A stretch of 64,000 bases of DNA, taken from NCBI GenBank assembly GCA_008000375.1, contig SMOI01000001.1, forward strand, positions 132,171 through 196,170, read 5' to 3'. Both the position numbers and the translations under genes were made by a program. The notes under the pieces were generated by a model. The model did not search any database and was not told where the DNA came from. It saw only the letters and a list, made by a program, of their open reading frames with translations. The stretch is from Poteriospumella lacustris (taxonomy: Eukaryota > Sar > Chrysophyceae > Chromulinales > Dinobryaceae). Shown piece after piece: positions 52,306 to 63,010 of the stretch (the first letter of the stretch is position 1; every line of letters begins with the position of its first letter).

Positions 52306-52643
52306 TGCCCTTGGATACAAGGCACTTCAATCAACGATCAATGCATGTCACCCGAATCACCATCCCACATCGTCAACCGTCATTTTTTGAAACAGACGCA
52401 GCCGTTTCAAAAAAATAGAAGGCTTCATCACTTCACTGTGAAGCAGTCAGTTCAATGGGCTCCAAGCTCTGTAACCAAAGTAAGTATCCTCGCCCTCCTG
52501 CCTCAGAGGAGAAAAAAGTAATATGTAACTAAAGTAAGTATCCTTGCCCTCCAGCCTCAGAAGAGAAAAAAGTAATAGTTTACAAAAATGAAGCATCCTC
52601 CTTGATATTCGGTCTCGCGAGGCGATACATTTCTTACGCAAAG
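52306..52643. other. Intergenic region with a 54-bp tandem duplication
   Basis: Between the 5' end of the coiled-coil gene and the 3' end of SCYL1, both minus strand. Holds the duplication described separately and a short T/A-rich stretch near 52383-52415. Confidence 0.6.
52471..52578. repeat. Two-copy 54-bp tandem repeat
   Basis: Unit 1 (52471-52524) and unit 2 (52525-52578) are the same length and differ at only a few positions; each contains AAGTAAGTATCC, a GCCCTCC core and CAGA-GA6GTAAT. The frame is kept across the repeat, but the region shows no gene. Confidence 0.9.
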
Positions 52644-55586
52644 TTAAAAATCTTCCCAATCCTCCTCCTTGCTGAACTCGAGCTTTTTCACCGCCACTTT
52701 CTCTGCTTTCTTTTTGGAAGAAGACGTCATACCCGCAGGAATCTTTGGAGCGCTCGTCGCAGCAGAGCCTGTATGAGAGGATCCGTCGCTTCCAAACGAA
52801 CTAACTTTCGGGATGCTGGCCGACGATGCAATCCCCAGTGTACTGGTGGAGGAGTGTGTCGATGATGTTCCACCCAAAGTACCCGTGGCTCCTCCGCCAG
52901 GGACAGAGGACATTTGCTTGCCGCTGGCACCGCGAGGAGTGCTTCCGCCACCAAATCCATTGCTGCTATCGTCGAGACCCATGTCATCATCATCGAAGCG
53001 CAGCGCGCTGTCCAAATCATCGTCTCCCCAACTTCCAGCCGCAGCCGCTGCTGCTGCTGCCGTTGTTTTCTCAGCTGGAAAGCTTCGGGCTTCAAAGAAG
53101 TGTTCGCTGTCATCCAAATTGTTGTTGTTGTTGCTTGAGTCAAGGGCGGCTGCAGTCGATGACGATGATTTTGACTTTGCAGGTTGCGGTGTGCTCGCCG
53201 CACTGTGCACACTGATCTCACCAATGCGTTTGTCGGGACCGTTTCCGGCGTCCATGTCCAGCGTCTTTGAGATGCCCTGGATTCCCCAACTGGTCCAACT
53301 TTCCAACATCGGTGAGCCTAAGATGTTTCCTCCTGCTCCACCGGCCGCGTTACTGCTACCAGCTCCGCTACCACCACCGCCACCACCAGAAGTCGCCGCA
53401 GTGCTACCCCCACCGACCGAAGCACGCCGCTCATCGTCCTTGGACGATGCTTCTTTCGACGAGTGCAGCAAATGCTCATTGTAGGCCCGCATACGCTCCA
53501 TGCTGGCATCCATCAATGAAAGTGAATACGATCGCACATCGTTATGCTTATCCAGCAGCAGAATCGCCACTTGTGGAATGATTTTCGTCGCCAATTGTTG
53601 CACATCGATGAGCTTGATACAAGCGATGGCGGTCTTCAGACCGGCAATACGGCAGTGTACAAAGTTGTCCTTCATGGACTTTGCCAGTGCACCAGGTAAA
53701 ACACGCACCCTACCAAAGACATTGGCCGACGGTGAAGCGCAGCAATGGAGGGAGGGAGGAAGGGTATGCAATTCTATGGGATCATACGTACCGGACAGGT
53801 TCCTTTAGGCGCGACGCAATTTTCCCCAAGAAAATCGTCGTATTTGTTCGAATAGACGCTTCTGGATCGTTTTGAAGATTGACGACACAGCGAACCAAAC
53901 GATCTTGCAATTGCCGTTCATCAAGCTTGTCCACTACATAGATCAGGGACATCAATGAACTCTCGCGCAGCCTACACACCACCACAACCACCACCAGCAG
54001 CAGCACAGGACACGTCGTCAGTCGTCAAAAGAAAAACGCAGAAAAACTCAAACAGAAATGTCACGACGTACTTCGCGTTGGAATCAGAAAACCCAGCGAT
54101 CATATTGTCAAACAGAGAACTGTTGACCACCGAAGCCGGAATCAGCTCCACCAAATGCTTCAGAGCGGACAACAGCGCCGTACGAATCGTTCGATCCGTC
54201 ATCGCCCACAGTTGTGTCAACACTCCAATGCATTCAGTTTGGAAGACCGTTTCATCGATCTTTTTCAGACTTCCAAGCTTGCTCAAGAGCTCTACGCAGA
54301 CAACAATCGACTAGACAAGCACATGACACAAAGAATAGTTTAACACATATGAACGTCACGCAACACACAGTGGCAATACGGGTCAGAAGTACCTGACGAC
54401 AAGACTCTCGTGCATCACGATTTTGAAAGTCGTTGACCGCAATTTGAAGGACTTTGCAGACGCTGGGAAGCACCTTGTGGCTACAAATAGGCACCGTCAT
54501 TTGTGGCAACAATGGATCGAGCTCCTTGATCGACTCCAAGATCTCCTTCTGCCCTTTGATCGCAAACTCTTGTACGTTTTCTAAGATTTTGATGTAATCT
54601 GAATTGAAAACAGCCGCTTGCAACAACTTTGCAGCTTGTGGACGCTTCTTCATGTCGCTATTCACAGTCGTGGCGATATACTTCGCCAACGAGCCACTTA
54701 GGTCCGCGCCGGTTTCCTCAAAGATTCGTTCCACACAGCGACCAAAGGAAAATATGTCCGTGTAATAAGGAGGGATCTTCGCTTTGAGAGCAGATTCAAT
54801 TTTCATTGAATCACCCGGTCGTAAACCCACACGCTCTGGCGCTTGGAGTGATGTTTCCAAAATGTTGTGATTGTTGCAGAAATAGTCAACTTCGTCGGCA
54901 TTGTTGAAGTTGGAAGCCAATTCAAACGCACCCAGCTTCCAGTCACCGTTTTGAGTAATAAAAATGGCATGAGGTCCCAGATTTCCATGTGCGAGGGAAC
55001 AATTGGCGTGAAGAAATTCCAACGCTTTCAAGATGCCCTTGAATCCTGTGGACAGGTGTAGTGTGCTAATCAGTAACTCTGAGGGCCCGATACAAATAGA
55101 GAGAAGTACTCACCCCAAGTAAGCTCATACACAAGATTTTGCTTATTAGTTGAAGGGTTGGAATTGACTTCGTCCAACCACTTCTGTAGAGGCGTGCACT
55201 GCTCCGTGACAAGCATCAACGCCTCCTCCGTGTCCAATGAGTCTACATACGTGAGAACGCTCGGGTGCCTGTCGAAACGCCGAGTCATTAGAAAATCTCG
55301 ATGCACGGAGAATTGAATATGACTACCTTATTGTTCGCAGTTTTTGTACGGCTTTCTGAGCAAGGCCAAGGCGGTCAGCTTTTCCCGCCTTCACAAATCT
55401 GAATATTGACACCGTTTGCTTTGCTCCTTCCTGCAGGCCAAATCGGAACTTGTCAGAAAACTATCATGTGAATTCATAGTAACTAACTATCACCTTTTGG
55501 GCGCCTTTGCTGAGCTGCCAATGATTATTACTTCGGTAATCAACCTGTTCCAAAATATCGTACGGCAATGCGGAAGCGTTTCCCAT
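52644..55586 (-). CDS. SCYL1: SCYL1 (N-terminal kinase-like) pseudokinase
   Basis: Seven exons: 55586-55494, 55430-55327, 55268-55114, 55045-54393, 54289-54072, 53971-53792 and 53709-52644, 822 aa. The protein begins MGNASALPYDILEQ, which fits the N-myristoylation pattern. A pseudokinase domain (to about residue 285) follows SCYL1 order: GAKQTVSIFRF, LRTIRHPSVLTYVDSLDTEE, LVTEQCTPLQKWL, FLHANCSLAHGNLGP. The catalytic HRD is replaced by HGN and DFG by LGAFE, so it is inactive. HEAT repeats follow (SHKVLPSVCKVLQI, IRTNTTIFLGKIASRL), then a disordered tail with WTSWGIQGISKTLDMD and terminal EEDWEDF. SCYL1 acts in COPI/Golgi-ER traffic. Unlike animal SCYL1 it has no RKxx-type terminal COPI motif. 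Confidence 0.93.
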
Positions 55587-56080
55587 GTTCTCGCTTCTTC
55601 AAAGACGACGACTGAAACTTTCGTGTAGAACCCAAGGTAGGGAAAGGACTGCAGATACAATCAAGATTGTCTATGATGATTTGTGTACTGCGACGACGTT
55701 GGGCCTTTTCATAGCACCGATCCGATCCTCCGACCAGCAGCAAGTGCGATCACCAGATCACAGTTAGAACTCGTCACCATCATCATCGCGAGTCTAAAGC
55801 AGACGGACAACTGGCCGACCTATATGAGGCACCTTCTCAAATTTTCGTCCCGAAAGCCGTTACAGCAAACAGCATCATTCAAGTCGCCCGCACTTTCGAT
55901 GATGATGAAGGTTGATAAATGAAAGACATCGTTTAGTCAACCATTTAGTGTTCAACCAAATCACAGAGCGAGGTTATACTCACAGCATCATTTTCGTCTG
56001 TTCCACAGTAAAGGGTCTGCAGTGTTTGACATCATAAAAATTTGCGGTGAATATCAGTGCTGCTCGCCCAATAGTTTGCC
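55587..56080. other. Divergent intergenic region
   Basis: Between SCYL1 (-) and the PKA regulatory subunit (+). Short plus-strand frames exist, but none has recognisable content. Presumed promoters. Confidence 0.5.
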
Positions 56081-57781
56081 ATGGCGTCGAACTCCAATTA
56101 TGTAAGTCCGATCGCATGTGCATTTCGTGCAATGACTGACCATTTGGGATCATTCAGGCGTCCAAAGTACACGAGGAGATTCAACAGTATATCAAAAACA
56201 AAAGAATTGATCACATCATCTCCGGGTTGATGGAGCTGATCATCAAATACCGACCAAACTATTTGGCAACTTTCGTCATTGAACATATGCTTCGAAAACA
56301 CGCGGACGATATCAAGGCAGTATGGACTTCCAAGATTATGCAAGATTTGACCAACAGGTGAGTATATGCAGATCCAAATCAGCCGTTTGTTGTAAAGTGC
56401 CCTGACCATGCGTTGGCTTGACGATAGAACACATCTCGGTGCAGCACCAAATGATTATGCTGTACGAAATCACGTCCTCTCCGCCAAAGACAATATTCAA
56501 GAAGATTTAGACAATTATTTGAATGATTGTCGTGCGCATTCCTTTTTCTCCGAATTGGTTGAGAAGCTGTTGACGACCGAAGCCTCCAATCCGTACACCG
56601 CGATCATTGAATACCTTGGAGAGAAATATCCTGACCAAGCCATTCTAGCGCTAGAAATCAACCAACCTCAGAGAAATAAGTACGTTTTGATCCTGCGTGG
56701 TGATAGCTTCTGTGCTGATCATTATTCTGTGATGTTCTACAGCGCTCGGGCTATGCTAGCGAAGAACACCGCGGCGATTATGCGAGACGAAGATTCGGAG
56801 GCAGAATCTGAAGAAGAGGAAGAAGGTGGCGACAATGTTGGTGCCCTTCCTTCTCCTAGATCGCAGCCTGGCTTTGATCCCGCAAAGTTTTCGAGACGTC
56901 GCGGTTCAGTATCGAGTGAGTCGATTGATCCCGAAAAATTGAAACAGCAAATTGCCCACATCACTATCGTTCCGAAGGATCCAGAAGTTGCCCAAAATTT
57001 ATACCAAGTAGTCAGTCGATCAGCAATGTTAAAGCGTATGCTGGATATCGAAGAGAGGGCCTTGATTGTGAAAGCATTCCAGGGCCCCATCGTCAAACAC
57101 ACGGGAGAGAACATTATCGTTCAAGGCGAAGAGGGTGATTTGTTCTATTTGATCGACAAGGGAACGGTTGATGTTTTCTTGCGCAAGGGACCGGATGGAG
57201 AAGACGAAAAAGTCCACACGTATCACGACGGTGATACGTTTGGACAATTGGCTTTGATGTACAATGCGCCTCGCGCAGCGACTTGCCGCGCGGTCGGGGA
57301 CGTTAAGCTATGGACTCTGGATCGACACGCCTTCAAAGTGATCATCGCTGGAGCAGCATTGCGCAAGCGCGAGCGATTTATGTCCTTTTTACAGCGTGTA
57401 CCTATTCTTTCTTCGTTGAACGAGTTAGAACTGATGACTTTGGCTGATTCGATGACCGAAGAAAAGTTCGATCATGGAATGGTCATCTGTCGTGAAGGAG
57501 AGCCCGGTGACGAGTTTTACATTGTCAGTGAAGGAACGGCTGAATGTTATCAACGAACCGAGGGAGGTGAAAAGATGGTTGCTATACTAAGCTCGGGGCA
57601 ATATTTTGGAGAAATTGCGCTGATGACTTCGAAACCTCGGCAAGCGACGGTGAAATCCAACGGAACTCTCAAGTTGTTGATCATGGATCGATCCACATTT
57701 GCTCGTGTCCTAGGTCCTGTCAACGATATTTTGAAACGAAACATGGAAAATTATAAGAAGTTCTCGGCGATGGCGTCGTAA
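56081..57781 (+). CDS. cAMP-dependent protein kinase regulatory subunit
   Basis: Exons 56081-56101, 56158-56357, 56428-56679 and 56743-57781, 503 aa; the first exon codes only seven residues. Residues about 9-60 form an RIIa-type docking/dimerisation domain (IISGLMELIIKYRPNYLATF). A second similar stretch follows at about 93-145 (ASNPYTAIIEYLGEKYPDQA). The inhibitor site RRRGSVSSES near residue 206 has a phosphorylatable Ser, as in type II subunits. CNB-A carries FGQLALMYNAPRAAT near 324, with Gln in place of the usual Glu; CNB-B carries the standard FGEIALMTSKPRQAT near 446. The 63-bp third intron (56680-56742) is a multiple of three without a stop, so a read-through form with 21 extra residues is possible. 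Confidence 0.92.
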
Positions 57782-57880
57782 CTGAAGGATTCAACGCCAA
57801 GTACAAGTACCAGCGACAATGTTCTTTGTAATACTTACACACACTCAATTGTATATATACAAGACTCATCATTCGCGCAT

Positions 57881-58942
57881 TTAGCGCATCGATTTTTGTG
57901 ATCGCTGAACTAATCGTACAGCGATTACACTTCGAAACCAGGCCAGTTGACGAGGATGGACGCCTATTCTATATGCCATCAGGTTCGCCGCGACCACTGC
58001 CACGAAAATGATACGCATAAGCACCTCGTTGACGCCGGCGATACTAGGTGAGCATGCGGTGAGTGCGGCAAGAGCGGAACAGGCCGTGTCCGCCACGCAC
58101 AACAAGACCCACTGCAGTTGCTGCGGAATTCGGCGCCAATCGCGGTATCTATGCACCGCAAAAGTTTCCTCCGACCTCGATATTGAGGTCGATTTCGGTG
58201 AAACGGACGTCGCTGTTTCTATCCACAACGTACAAAGAGACGCAAATGTTCGATACATGCTGCTTCCCCACCAATTCTTACACCGCTTGTTGGTTTCGTC
58301 AAGTAGTTGCGCCATCCCCCTGATATTATGATTGCATTTGTAAGCACACTCACAAGGAAAGGCGAACAAAACACGTCACACTTACACCCTTGATATTTCC
58401 TTCAACACGACCTTGCCGTCAAATCGACTGCGTCTTATGATATTTGGGAGTTCAACTGTTACTGCTGTGATAGCCCGTTTCATGAAGGATGCATTGGCAT
58501 CTGAAGGAATTTCTGACACGCTAATTGCATGGTATGGCATCTCCTTGAAGCCGAAGCCTTCGTAGGATTTGTAGATGAAATAGGCAAATGTCAGTTCTAT
58601 TCCAAGCCTCAGCAAACTACCGTCGTCGGTGAATTTTAACCTATGAGAAAGTATGATTGTCATTGTGTAGCGAAAGGTCTTGGAAGACATCTGTGCTTAC
58701 AATTGATGCTTCATCACAACTAGTGATTGACGTGAAAATGATAGTATGGACTTGAGACCATTTTCTGTGGATCCAAGGTATCGGCATGCCACCCATGTAT
58801 AAAAAATGGTAGCCAATAATCCGAAGGGGTTGATGATTTGCGAAACCATGAACGAGAACGATAAGAATACCAGAGAACTCCCCGTTATGACGTGCAGGTC
58901 GAAGCTTGGTGCTTTATCCTTCTCCGCTATTTTTTCGCGCAT
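57881..58942 (-). CDS. Membrane protein of unknown function, three exons
   Basis: Exons 58942-58701, 58640-58386 and 58319-57881 (introns 60 and 66 bp, both phase 2), 311 aa. The N terminus has one or two hydrophobic helices (ITGSSLVFLSFSFMVSQII, FGLLATIFYTWVACRYL). A soluble middle follows (LKFTDDGSLLRLGIELTFAY, then MKRAITAVTVELPNIIRRSR). The C-terminal part holds two more hydrophobic helices (WVLLCVADTACSALAALTA, LMRIIFVAVVAANLMAYRIG) and ends in a basic tail. Probably four transmembrane helices with both ends on the same side. The family is not recognised. Its stop lies 99 bp from the PKA subunit stop. Confidence 0.7.
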
Positions 58943-59328
58943 AATTTATTTCAATTCTTCAATCCCGTGGCTCAATAGATGTCAAGGTACTCCGCATGCG
59001 ACAATTGGTTGAAATAGAAGGCAATTGGCGATCAATATATACTGTATTGTGTACTAGTATGCCATATCAATTCGATCGATCGGTGGGAGAGCATGGTGAT
59101 GATGAGGTAACCAAACGGCTATCGAGCGTGGGCGTTTCGTATTTTCTTCTTTCGCGAAAGTGAGCACAACCACTTAGTATACTTGAGATAACTTGGACTT
59201 GTGAGGCTTCTATTCCAGATTGCTTCGTCTTTTCGCGAAACAAGAGGACGTCACAATTTTTCTTTGGGGCGGTATACAATTATTTTGTGGAGATATCTCG
59301 AAACGCGGCGTCGATCCTCCCTATCAAA
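58943..59328. other. Divergent intergenic region
   Basis: Between the membrane protein (-) and the coiled-coil gene (+). The frame of the latter is open upstream from 59287 but begins with GTG; the first ATG is 59329. No core element recognised. Confidence 0.5.
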
Positions 59329-60866
59329 ATGTCAAAGGCAATGGACAGTTCGTTCTTGGATCCCAAGTTGCAAAAGAACCTGACGAAATCTCTCCGGATT
59401 CAGTCAAAAATGCGAGCACCGACGGGATCGAAAGATCCAATCGATGCAAGAAAGAGCATTTTTACACAAGGCATCAACTTGAGATCAACGCGAAGCTCCA
59501 TTATGTCCACCAGCGACTCCTCGATGATTCGCCTGATCAAGAAGCTAGCAGAAAACGAGGATGTTTTGGATCGTCTCTCCTCCATGCTCGACCCCGCCGA
59601 TTTGCAAAAACTTGCCCAGATAAAAGCAGCGAAGCTTGCAAAATCTTCGCCGGAAAAGGATACTTCCAGAATCAGGTACTGGATATCAAAATTGTTCTGC
59701 TATCGCAGTTTGTTTACAGGCGGGCTTCTTGTAGTCAACGCAAGGCGAGAAACTTATTTAAAGAGGACCTTCTTTATAGCACAGGAAAGAAAACTGACCA
59801 AGCGGAAGAAATCGATGAGCTTCAAGACCAAGACCAGATCATTCGTGAAATCGAAGATCTTCAAACAGAGAAATCGAAGCTCATTTTGGATATCAACAAG
59901 TGCGAACAATTCATCAATCTAAAGTCTTCTTCGGCCTATTTCCGATTTCATTACTTGCTGACAAAGCTGCAGTTTATTCGAAAGTGCACTCAACTTGGCA
60001 GTGCATCGATGTTAACGGCTGACTACTTTTCGATGGTTTTGGACAAGCGCAAGGAAATGATCGAGTCAGTCAAATCCGAAATGGAAAATGTTCAAAAAAC
60101 CATGGATCAAATTCAATCGCTACGTCAACAGTTCGATAATGAAATCACTTCCTTTGTGTCGGCAATGGATCAGTCAGAGGAAGGTTGTCGATCGATCATA
60201 CGCGATGCCGAGCATGCTGAGCAAGCAGCCTTTCTTGGTCAGCTCCCTTCTCAACAAAGATTGGACATGTTGGATGACAAGTTGGCCCAAATCATTCGAA
60301 GTTTCAAAGAAAAGGTGTCTCGATCTGTGCCAAAGAAGAGCAAAGAAAAGGAAAAAGTGGAAGTGGAATTGAGTTATGACCCCGCCGTAGCCACGGACGA
60401 TGTCGTCAAGGCCTCGGCTGAAAACTTGAACAAATTTAAAGAAAATGTGGGGGCTACCATGCAAAGATGCTTTCAACACATTGAAGGTCGCCTGTTGCGA
60501 ATGCAAGCATCGCGGCGAGCGTTGACGGAAGACAATGCGGTGCCGAATTCTGAGCGAATCGTTGAGTCTGTGAAGGAGATTCATGTCAACTTAGCGTCTC
60601 GTGAAGATTCATTGTCTCGAATGGTTACGCTGGAAAATAGCCTTCGCCGTTCAGCAGAACAAGCGTTTGAGGATCGCACACGGTCACTTTTATCGGCTGT
60701 TGCTCAGTCGGAGCAAGCCAGCATAAGTCACCTGAAGGTAAGCGTTGGATTTCGGTTGGCATCTTTTGCGTTGTTCTCATTAGAATACACCTGTCAGGCT
60801 CATTACCACAACTTATACGCGAAGTCACCCTCGCGGGTACGGCGGCGAAGTACGTTGCTTCTATAG
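59329..60866 (+). CDS. Coiled-coil protein, unknown
   Basis: Three exons, 59329-59675, 59720-60737 and 60798-60866 (introns 44 and 60 bp, phases 2 and 0), 477 aa. The N terminus is basic and Ser/Arg-rich (LRSTRSSIMSTSDSSMIRLI). It is followed by a short helical segment (ENEDVLDRLSSMLDPADLQK) and a long coiled coil from about residue 140 (EIDELQDQDQIIREIEDLQT; EMIESVKSEMENVQKTMDQI) interrupted by a Lys/Glu-rich patch. The last exon adds a short basic end (SPSRVRRRSTLLL). The 44-bp intron is the shortest in the window. No domain recognised; the architecture suits a cytoskeletal or centrosomal component. Its stop is 54 bp from that of the convergent SSB gene. Confidence 0.72.
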
Positions 60867-60920
60867 ACCATGGGAGAGTTCGATTTTACATGCTGCCTCT
60901 ATTCTTACGAACACGAAGTG

Positions 60921-61842
60921 TCACCGCCAATAGTCAGTTGGCTCTGAATTGTCTCGACGCTGTGAGGGCGTCCAAAATGTCTGTTTGGTTGGCTGGGGAT
61001 GGTTCTGTTCAGGAGTAGAACTATCTCTTTGAAATTCGCTGCTGCCGACAGGAAAAGAATTTGCTTTGTTTCCAAACGGTGTTCGACGGGAACCCGTTGA
61101 GTCGGTGTGAGGTGACGAGAAGTCACTTCCCACTGCATTCTGCTGCTGTTGCCTTGACGTGGGCTGCCATGAACTTCCACTGCCACTTGCCGTATCCAAC
61201 GATGATTCTTCGCTGGAATCCAAATCAAGCAGCTTTGTAACCTCGTAGAATTCGCTGTCTGTCAGAATTTTGGATATCCGATAGCGAAATTGTTTCCGCT
61301 CCTCGCCAGTATTCTTGTCAACCCACTTGTTGGAAATGAGATTTCCAACGCTTTTAATGCTGCCCCCTCGATGAAAATGTGCCTTGTTGTTGGTAGCCAT
61401 GTCATCCCAAACTTCGCATGATATCCACATTGTTTCCGTAGGCTTCAACCGCTCCCAATCATGGGCAGCTGTGAAATGGCCGATGAACGCCATCTGCGTC
61501 GGCAAGAAACCAACAACAAAAGTCAGTGTATCTGATGAAATACTCACTGCAGCAGTTACTTACAGGAAAATTTACGACATAGTGGCCGTTCTTCAAGTAC
61601 ATTTCCTTGGTGTCCATTCCAATCACTCCGTCAGCCAAAACAATGCAAGTATCGTAGCGAGATGGGATGTCCTGTCGAGAAGGGTTGTGAGTATCATCAT
61701 CCCGCTGAAGTTTCCACAGTCTCTGCGTTTTCACGGCAGGCATAAGCCTTGTTGATGCAGTTGGAAACAAGAAACCTTCAGTGATCTCCATCACCACGAG
61801 CAGGGCAACGATACAGCCTGAGAGAAAACTGAAAAGAATCAT
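60921..61842 (-). CDS. OB-fold single-stranded DNA-binding protein, organelle-type
   Basis: Two exons, 61842-61564 and 61493-60921 (70-bp intron, phase 0), 283 aa. Residues about 62-170 follow bacterial-type SSB order: CIVLADGVIGMDTKEMYLKN, GHYVVNFPMAFIGHFTAAHDWE across the junction, MWISCEVWDDMA, and HRGGSIKSVGNLISNKWVDK then RKQFRYRISKIL. The tail is Ser/Gln-rich and ends in SEPTDYWR rather than the bacterial DDDIPF tip. The first 35 residues are a hydrophobic leader (MILFSFLSGCIVALLVVMEI) followed by FLFPTASTRL, an arrangement more like a signal plus transit peptide than a plain mitochondrial presequence. Mitochondrial or plastid DNA maintenance is the likely role. Some divergence from canonical SSB leaves room for a PriB-like relative. 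Confidence 0.8.
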
Positions 61843-62274
61843 GCTGCTTCTTCGACGGACGAAAATTGATTGGCAATGCAGTTAACAATTCAGTCAGTGC
61901 AATGGCTGGATTTCTTCTGAGGCCTGAACAATGCAATTGCTTCGGTGTTGTCGCAAAGTTGCATCAGTCTTTTCCATCGCCAAACCTCTGTCTCTTCGTC
62001 TCTTCGTCGTCGTGGATGACGATGCGAACGGTTGAAATGACACGACGATGATGACGATGGGATGCAACAAGCGTTTCACGTCCAAGCTCCAAGCGGCGCC
62101 GGGTCTCGTGAATGTGAACTGAAGATGAAAATTGGATAAATGAGGCCAAGTGACCTTCCTCATGGAATGATTGTCATCCCCAGGTTGTGCACACAATTTT
62201 CAGTGCTGTAGGCATATCTTCTATTGACCCAAAGTAAATTTCTCTGTCTTTCAGATTTTAAAAAAGCAGTCAGA
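61843..62274. other. Divergent intergenic region
   Basis: Between the SSB gene (-) and DYNLT2B (+). Contains GACGATGATGACGATG-like imperfect repeat near 62036-62062. No gene supported. Confidence 0.5.
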
Positions 62275-62869
62275 ATGGAAATATCAGCGACGGGACATCC
62301 CATTATTGACATTGTCCTTCCCACTTATCGGATGGAACCGGAGGAAACTGAAAAGTGAGACTGTAGCTGATCAGTTTCATTTGATATTTTGGTAACTAAC
62401 TCTCGGATACTTGGAACTAGGTTTTATCCATCGAAGGCCAAAGAGATCGCAGACAAAATCATTGAGGAAGAACTGAACGGAGCAGTATACGACGATCAGG
62501 ACGCAAAGTCCTGGAGCGTCATCATTAGCGACAAGGTTCGGGAAAAAGTAACTGGTAAGTAATAGTATTGACTGGCAAAAGCAACGTCGATAGACGCTGA
62601 TGACACCGTGTCTGGGGTGCAGAACATCTCGGAAAGACGCGGTACAAGGTTGTAGTGCAAACAACAATTGGACAGCACCGAGATCAAGGCATTCGCGTGG
62701 CATCAAGATGTCTGTGGGATCCTACCACTGACAACTATGCATCCTGCAATTATTCCAATGTAAGGGACCCCGAAATGCTTCGTGTTGCGATCTCGTTCCC
62801 TCACCTCGCTGTGCTTTGTAGGCAACGCTCTTTTGCTCGGTTCTGATTTTTGCGCTGTACACAGATTAA
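62275..62869 (+). CDS. DYNLT2B: Tctex1-type dynein light chain, DYNLT2B (TCTEX1D2) orthologue
   Basis: Four exons, 62275-62354, 62421-62554, 62623-62759 and 62822-62869, 132 aa. The whole protein is one Tctex1 domain: FYPSKAKEIADKIIEEELNG (helix 1), SWSVIISDKVREKV (helix 2), and the strand region TRYKVVVQTTIGQHRDQGIR and RCLWDPTTDNYASCNYSN, closing with ATLFCSVLIFALYTD. The RCLWDPTTDNYA form and the preceding FYPSKAK are typical of the DYNLT2B branch, a light chain of cytoplasmic dynein-2 used in retrograde intraflagellar transport. Four exons for 132 residues is dense. Presence implies cilia in some stage of the organism, unless the protein is a retained relic. Confidence 0.9.
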
Positions 62870-63010
62870 GGATTCGCTTTCAGCGGTGACCCAAATATAT
62901 CACAAATTATATCTTGTAAAAATCGATATTACACAGCAAACGGTTCTTAAAGTTTTCGTTTGTTGAGATCGCGTTCGTTCAACCTGAAGGGCTTCAACAA
63001 ATATTTGGCT

